NCBI GenBank assembly: GCA_005239945.1
Contig: SBAY01000223.1
Coordinates: 1 to 8,037 of the forward strand
DNA length: 8,037 nucleotides
Direction of reading: 5' to 3'
From: Nitrospira sp.
GTDB lineage: Bacteria; UBA9089; CG2-30-40-21; SBAY01
In this document: piece after piece, positions 7,434 through 8,037 of the stretch
Layout of the letters: the number at the start of each line of letters is the position of its first letter
Numbering within the stretch: position 1 is the first letter of the stretch
Translations under genes and position numbers: made by a program
The notes under the pieces: generated by a model
Told to the model about the DNA's origin: nothing
The model's input: only the letters and a program-made list of their open reading frames with translations
The model's database searches: none

Positions 7434-7883
7434 ATGACAATTAAGTATTTTGAAGACTTAGAGATATGGAAATTAGCAAGGGAATTAACAAAAGGAATTT
7501 ATAGTGTATCAAAAAATAAATCTTTTTCTTCAGATTATGGGCTTATAGACCAGATTAGGCGGGCATCTGTATCTATTATGTCAAATATTGCTGAAGGATT
7601 CGAGCGAGAAGGAAATCAGGAGTTATTCCAGTTTCTTTATATTGCGAAAGGCTCTTGTGGTGAAGTAAGATGTCAACTATATGTTGCATACGATCAGGGA
7701 TATATAAGTAAGGATGAGTTTGAAAACCTTTCTAATATGGCAAAAAAGGTTTCTGTTATGATAAAGAATTTTATTGAGTATTTGAAAGGAAGTAAGATGA
7801 AAGGAATAAAATATAAGAAACCGCCAGTGAAATTCTTTAGGGAAGATGTATTGGAGTTTTTAAAGGAGTATCAAAAGAAATAG
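7434..7883 (+). CDS. S23-family four-helix-bundle protein
   Basis: A 149-aa protein of the S23 / 23S rRNA intervening-sequence protein family (TIGR02436-type four helix bundle). Conserved stretches are FEDLEIWKLARELTKGIY (residues 6-23), IDQIRRASVSIMSNIAEGFER (from 38, with the IAEG signature at 52-55) and YIAKGSCGEVRCQLYVAYDQ (69-88). Family knowledge: these proteins form basic helical bundles, often pentameric; the related Avd protein of diversity-generating retroelements binds nucleic acid and reverse transcriptase. Function in general is unknown. Residues from about 118 on (basic GSKMKGIKYKKPPVK plus a final helix) extend beyond the usual length of about 115-125. The ribosome binding site AGAGGTGAT (7422-7430) overlaps the cas6 stop; the ORF begins 4 nt after it, so it is probably co-translated within the cas operon. 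It is not a known Cas protein. Confidence 0.87.
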   Translation: MTIKYFEDLEIWKLARELTKGIYSVSKNKSFSSDYGLIDQIRRASVSIMSNIAEGFEREGNQELFQFLYIAKGSCGEVRCQLYVAYDQGYISKDEFENLSNMAKKVSVMIKNFIEYLKGSKMKGIKYKKPPVKFFREDVLEFLKEYQKK

Positions 7884-7959
7884 TCGTTTGAGTCGTTTGA
7901 ACCGTTTGAGTCGTTTGAACCGTTCAAACGATTCAAACAACTCAAACAACTCAAACATC
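7884..7959. repeat. Arrays B and C: palindromic 9-bp repeats before cas1
   Basis: Directly after the S23 stop, array B reads TCGT then TTGAGTCGT, TTGAACCGT, TTGAGTCGT, TTGAACCGT (7888-7923), i.e. the array A unit inverted. It turns at position 7921 into array C, forward units through 7956 (ACGATTCAA-like, then ACAACTCAA twice, then ACATC). The core CGTTTGAACCGTTCAAACG (7912-7930) is a perfect palindrome around C7921. The full arms 7886-7920 and 7922-7956 match at about 31 of 35 positions, counting one G-U pair. No T-run follows, so this is not a standard intrinsic terminator. It may be an RNase III or mRNA-stability element ahead of cas1. Confidence 0.9.
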
Positions 7960-7968
7960 TTGTATTGT

Positions 7969-7973
7969 AGGAG
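7969..7973 (+). promoter_or_regulatory. Ribosome binding site of cas1
   Basis: AGGAG at 7969-7973 stands 7 nt before the ATG at 7981 and supports that start, although only 19 codons of the gene are visible. It begins 12 nt after the downstream foot of the array B/C hairpin, so it should stay accessible when the hairpin is formed. Confidence 0.75.
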
Positions 7974-7980
7974 CTCAGCT

Positions 7981-8037
7981 ATGCAATTAGTCATAAATTC
8001 TTACGGTTCATATCTTCATAAAGAAGGGAATTGCTTT
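7981..8037 (+). CDS. cas1: Cas1 integrase, N-terminal fragment cut by window edge
   Basis: Nineteen codons are visible, MQLVINSYGSYLHKEGNCF, open to the window edge. The pattern of a short hydrophobic strand, then SYGSYL-x-K-x-G-x-x-F, matches the N-terminal beta domain of Cas1, the metal-dependent integrase that with Cas2 inserts new spacers. Catalytic residues lie outside the window. A good ribosome binding site and the position after an interference cassette support the call. The N-terminus looks like plain Cas1, not a Cas4-Cas1 fusion. Any promoter of its own is not apparent, so expression probably depends on read-through past the B/C hairpin. Confidence 0.78.
   Translation, partial: MQLVINSYGSYLHKEGNCF

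Larger units (their letters stand above)
7364..7956 (+). mobile_element. Putative IVS-like S23 insertion unit between cas6 and cas1
   Basis: Composite of array A (forward), an S23-family ORF, array B (inverted) and array C (forward). Array A 7373-7408 is complementary to array B 7888-7923 at 32 of 36 positions by hand count, so RNA or single-stranded DNA could form a stem enclosing the ORF. Known parallel: intervening sequences inserted in 23S rRNA genes of several bacteria carry an S23 ORF bounded by an inverted-repeat stem that RNase III removes. The insertion interpretation is inferred; I see no transposase and no clear target-site duplication. The left boundary coincides with the expected natural end of cas6, the right with the gap before cas1. 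Confidence 0.5.

Noticed and set aside
7886..7970. B/C palindrome as an intrinsic transcription terminator
   Set aside because: The hairpin is strong, but ATCTTGTATTG follows instead of a T-run, and cas1 on the same strand needs read-through.

Overview
The window is an AT-rich bacterial segment carrying most of a type I-B (Csh/Hmari-like) CRISPR-Cas locus, all on the + strand. Strong AGGAGG-type ribosome binding sites, compact overlapping genes and a four-helix-bundle S23-family gene point to a bacterium, probably an uncultured or anaerobic lineage. The sequence alone does not allow a firm taxonomic call.

Layout. Positions 1-70 hold a degenerate inverted-repeat element that probably continues off the left edge. 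Positions 71-417 are non-coding and contain two extended -10 promoter candidates and, between them, a near-perfect 27-bp inverted repeat that could be an operator. The interference cassette follows: cas8b (418-2454), cas7 (2447-3511), cas5 (3486-4289), cas3 with HD nuclease and helicase domains (4293-6719) and cas6 (6719-7429). Adjacent genes overlap or are 3 nt apart, so the block is almost certainly one translationally coupled operon. Inside the 3' end of cas8b is a strong Shine-Dalgarno and in-frame ATG (2002) predicting a separately translated 150-aa small Cascade subunit (Cas11b). The adaptation module starts at the right edge with the first 19 codons of cas1 (7981-8037, cut off). No cas4, cas2 or CRISPR array is in the window.

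The unusual part is 7364-7959. Between cas6 and cas1 lies an S23/four-helix-bundle ORF (7434-7883), bracketed by short arrays of a 9-bp unit (consensus ACRAYTCAA). The upstream array is in forward orientation and has fused to the end of cas6, giving it a TIQ/TTQ repeat tail. The downstream array is first in inverted and then again in forward orientation, forming a long palindrome just before cas1. The layout recalls the intervening sequences of bacterial 23S rRNA, where an S23 ORF is enclosed by an inverted-repeat stem cut by RNase III, but here it sits inside a cas operon. The three arms allow two mutually exclusive RNA structures: one loops out the S23 ORF, the other is a hairpin in front of cas1.

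How the genes work together (family knowledge): Cas6 processes crRNA. Cas8b, several Cas7, Cas5 and the internal Cas11b form the Cascade surveillance complex. Cas3 is recruited to unwind and degrade target DNA. Cas1, with Cas2 expected downstream, acquires spacers. The role of the S23 protein is unknown; it may be a passenger element or a local RNA-binding factor.
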